Source: Firmicutes bacterium UBA5454 (GTDB lineage: Bacteria > Bacillota > Clostridia > Caldicoprobacterales > DTU083). Taken from it: 40,596 nt of DNA. Both the position numbers and the translations under genes were made by a program. The stretch lies in contig DIQU01000107.1 in assembly GCA_002426555.1 (NCBI GenBank), forward strand, positions 7,031 to 47,626. The letters are read 5' to 3'. The notes beneath the pieces are model-generated. The model saw nothing but the letters and a program-made list of their open reading frames with translations. It did no database searches and was not told the DNA's origin. Of this stretch, positions 39,101 to 40,596 are shown in pieces; within the stretch, counting starts at the first letter, position 1; each line of letters opens with the position of its first letter.

Positions 39101-39712
39101 GTGAAAAAGAGGTTTTTGTTATCCGTATTGATCTTAATATGTACGATCATTTTTCTGTCAGCTTGTGGGAGCAACACTAAAACAGGTGGAAACAGTGTTC
39201 CGAATGGTACTGAAAGCAGCAACGACAGCTCAGAAGATACGGAAGACATAGAATACACAGAAGACACGGAATCCGGTTCTAATTTCGACGAAAAAGGCAG
39301 CAACTCTGTTGAAACGACCGTATCGGTTACTCCCCCAGAGGGATGGGAGCCCACGGACTATTCGCCTCACCTGGCAGAGTATACAAAAGACACGGCCCTT
39401 TTTATGGTAATGAAGGAGTATTTTAACGCATCAAATCTGGATGAGCTGGTTCAGCAGGCAAAGTCGGCATTTAAAGGCAGTTTCCTGAACATCGAATACA
39501 TTGGTGAAGTGGAAAGCATAACTGTGGGCGGAAAAGATGCCAAAAAGCTTGTATTCAACTGCGATGGCGGCGATTTGAAGATAAAGTATTGGTATGTATT
39601 TTTCTATTTGGGCAAAGATCCTCATTCAGCCGTCTTTTCTGATACAAGCGACATCTTTGACAATCTCACAGGAGATTTTGAGCAAATACTTGAGTCTATA
39701 AGTTTTAAATGA
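39101..39712 (+). CDS. Lipoprotein, unknown function
   Basis: A 203-residue secreted lipoprotein. MKKRFLLSVLILICTIIFLSAC is a type II signal peptide with lipobox LSAC (Cys22). A Ser/Asp/Glu/Thr-rich linker follows (NDSSEDTEDIEYTEDTES), then a compact domain of about 120 residues (VTPPEGWEPTDYSPHLAEYT ... GGKDAKKLVFNCDGGDLKIKYWYVFFYLGKDPHSAVFSDTSDIFDN ... EQILESISFK). The domain resembles the PsbP/lipid-binding-like fold seen in many Firmicutes lipoproteins. The start is GTG with AAGGGGGAA 6 nt upstream. Role unknown; it is anchored on the outer face of the membrane. Confidence 0.8.
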   Translation: MKKRFLLSVLILICTIIFLSACGSNTKTGGNSVPNGTESSNDSSEDTEDIEYTEDTESGSNFDEKGSNSVETTVSVTPPEGWEPTDYSPHLAEYTKDTALFMVMKEYFNASNLDELVQQAKSAFKGSFLNIEYIGEVESITVGGKDAKKLVFNCDGGDLKIKYWYVFFYLGKDPHSAVFSDTSDIFDNLTGDFEQILESISFK

Positions 39713-39743
39713 ACGAAGGTATACGAATTACATGAGGTGTTAG

Positions 39744-39787
39744 GGGCTGGGTAAGGCAGCAGGTAAGTCTTTCCTAGCTCTTTTGTT
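39744..39787 (+). terminator. Possible terminator after the lipoprotein gene
   Basis: GGGCTGGG (39744-39751) can pair with CCTAGCTC (39773-39780) using two G-U pairs around a 21-nt loop, followed by TTTTGTTT. The long loop makes this weak. Confidence 0.35.
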
Positions 39788-39811
39788 TATTGCTGATGAC
39801 AACATTCGCAG

Positions 39812-39840
39812 TTGTATTTTACGAAAGTTTGGCGTATAAT
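39812..39840 (+). promoter_or_regulatory. Promoter of the Phd/ParE-type toxin-antitoxin pair
   Basis: TTGTAT (39812-39817), a 17-nt spacer and a perfect TATAAT (39835-39840). GGAGG at 39847-39851 precedes the antitoxin ATG, so the leader is very short. Autoregulation by the antitoxin would act here. Confidence 0.7.
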
Positions 39841-39860
39841 ATCTATGGAGGTGCTATACT

Positions 39861-40127
39861 ATGCCAAACATTAAGCCTATATCAGAATTAAGAAATTATG
39901 GCAAGGTACTACGCGACGTCGCCATCGGCTCTCCTGTGTTTTTAACAAAGAATGGACACGGACGTTATGCGGTTATGGATATAGAGGAATACAGGGAATA
40001 TGAAAAAATACTGGCGTGGCGGAAGCTAAAATCAGAATTGGACAAAGGAGAGCGTTCCGGCGAGGAACACGGATGGATTGACGCCGATGATGTCAGGAAG
40101 CGGCTTGAGGAGCGTTATAGTGGCTAA
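39861..40127 (+). CDS. Phd/YefM-family antitoxin
   Basis: An 88-residue antitoxin. MPNIKPISELRNYGKVLRDVAIGSPVFLTKNGHGRYAVMDIEEYREYEK is the conserved Phd/YefM DNA-binding N-terminal fold. The charged C-terminal region (KSELDKGERSGEEHGWIDADDVRKRLEERYSG) should bind the toxin. Its stop overlaps the toxin GTG by 8 nt. Confidence 0.93.
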   Translation: MPNIKPISELRNYGKVLRDVAIGSPVFLTKNGHGRYAVMDIEEYREYEKILAWRKLKSELDKGERSGEEHGWIDADDVRKRLEERYSG

Positions 40128-40461
40128 AATCAGATACTCTGACGCCGCTATACAGGACTTGGAGGAAATTGGAGATTATATCGCGTACACTTTGAAAAGT
40201 CCGATAGCCGCATTAAACACTGTGAACAAAATCCAAGACGCTGTAGATAAACTTGCAGACTTCCCCTTTATCGGTTCGCTGTTGTCCGGTGTCGTAAAAA
40301 CGGAGACAAATTACCGCTTTCTTGTCTGCGGGAACTATCTCGTATTCTACCGCGCACAAACAGACAGCGTTTACATTAGCCGGGTGCTTTACGGCAGACG
40401 CGATTATATGGCAATCCTGTTTGGCGACGCGGCGGTGGACGAGCCTGAACAAACAGAATAA
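40120..40461 (+). CDS. RelE/ParE-family toxin
   Basis: A 113-residue RelE/ParE-superfamily toxin. AKIRYSDAAIQDLEEIGDYIAYTL, PFIGSLLSGV, YRFLVCGNYLVFYRAQTDSVYISRVLYGRRDYM match the family fold from first helix to last strand. The closing RVLYGRRD suggests the ParE-like group (gyrase poisons) or an RNase RelE; sequence alone does not decide. GTG 40120 is chosen because GAGGAG lies 7 nt upstream and the frame overlaps the antitoxin stop; the ATG at 40078 would bury 14 extra residues in the antitoxin. The pair is alone here and may be mobile. Confidence 0.93.
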   Translation: MAKIRYSDAAIQDLEEIGDYIAYTLKSPIAALNTVNKIQDAVDKLADFPFIGSLLSGVVKTETNYRFLVCGNYLVFYRAQTDSVYISRVLYGRRDYMAILFGDAAVDEPEQTE

Positions 40462-40596
40462 AACAATATTCAAGCGATTGGTCTGTTTTGTTCTTGTGAG
40501 ATCGGAAAGTTTTTATGTGAGAAATTTTCAATGTCAAAAGCATGTTTCTTTTTGTGCTGCTGGACCCTGCTGCTGGATTTATTTTCTACAATTCAT

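Overview
The window looks like the chromosome of a low-to-moderate GC, anaerobic, probably spore-forming Clostridia member. The basis is an NdoAI/NdoA (CopG-MazF) pair followed by nnr and acpS on one strand, a complete [FeFe]-hydrogenase maturation operon (hydE, hydG, hydF plus a TM1266-type regulator), a YteA-type DksA/TraR zinc-finger protein, purine-rich AGGAGG ribosome binding sites and TTGNNN-N17-TATAAT promoters. No rRNA, tRNA, CRISPR array or complete insertion sequence was recognised.

Layout. 1-3.3 kb (minus): MazF-type toxin and its antitoxin, NAD(P)H-hydrate repair enzyme and holo-ACP synthase, separated by short dispersed repeats. 3.6-6.7 kb (plus): Gfo/Idh/MocA dehydrogenase and glucuronate isomerase, with an extended -10 promoter, a palindromic operator candidate and a strong terminator. 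6.76-18.4 kb (minus): an 11.6-kb, visibly more GC-rich accessory island, all on one strand and largely linked by ATGA overlaps. It holds small drug-binding or detoxification-type proteins (Fpg-like glycosylase, GyrI-like effector-binding domains, a C39-like protein, AraC-GyrI regulator, VOC/glyoxalase proteins, GNAT acetyltransferase, esterase, aminoglycoside nucleotidyltransferase-like fusion). Among them are clear gene remnants: WYL regulator, nitrilase, TIGR04076 and phosphotransferase pieces. 18.35-20 kb (minus): FAD-dependent oxidoreductase. 20.66-21.8 kb (plus): chorismate synthase. 22-28.1 kb (minus): small hydrophobic protein, L-fucose isomerase-family enzyme with a DUF4838 protein, lipoate-protein ligase and a ThuA-like protein. 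28.4-31.0 kb (plus): nagA and a ROK-type sugar kinase. 31.2-36.2 kb (minus): ferritin-like protein, then the hydF/hydG/hydE/TM1266 operon. 36.4-37.8 kb: PIG-V-type membrane glycosyltransferase. 38.2-40.5 kb (plus): YteA-like protein, lipoprotein and a Phd/ParE-type toxin-antitoxin pair.

How the genes work together. Much of the core sequence is sugar catabolism: uronate (uxaC, Gfo/Idh), fucose-type deoxysugar (fucI plus DUF4838), amino sugar (nagA plus ROK kinase) and uncharacterised oxidoreductase/ThuA functions. Hydrogenase maturation supports the fermentative disposal of reductant as H2.

The most unusual object is at 8.3-11.9 kb. A nearly identical short peptide (PESYSPKNKPEIL core) recurs five times. 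It heads a C39-like protein, precedes each of three tandem GyrI-like domains in one frameshifted gene, and stands alone as a 30-residue ORF translationally coupled to a fourth GyrI-like gene. All of this lies just downstream of an AraC-GyrI regulator. I know of no described role for this peptide; it may be a docking or linker tag of a modular ligand-binding system.
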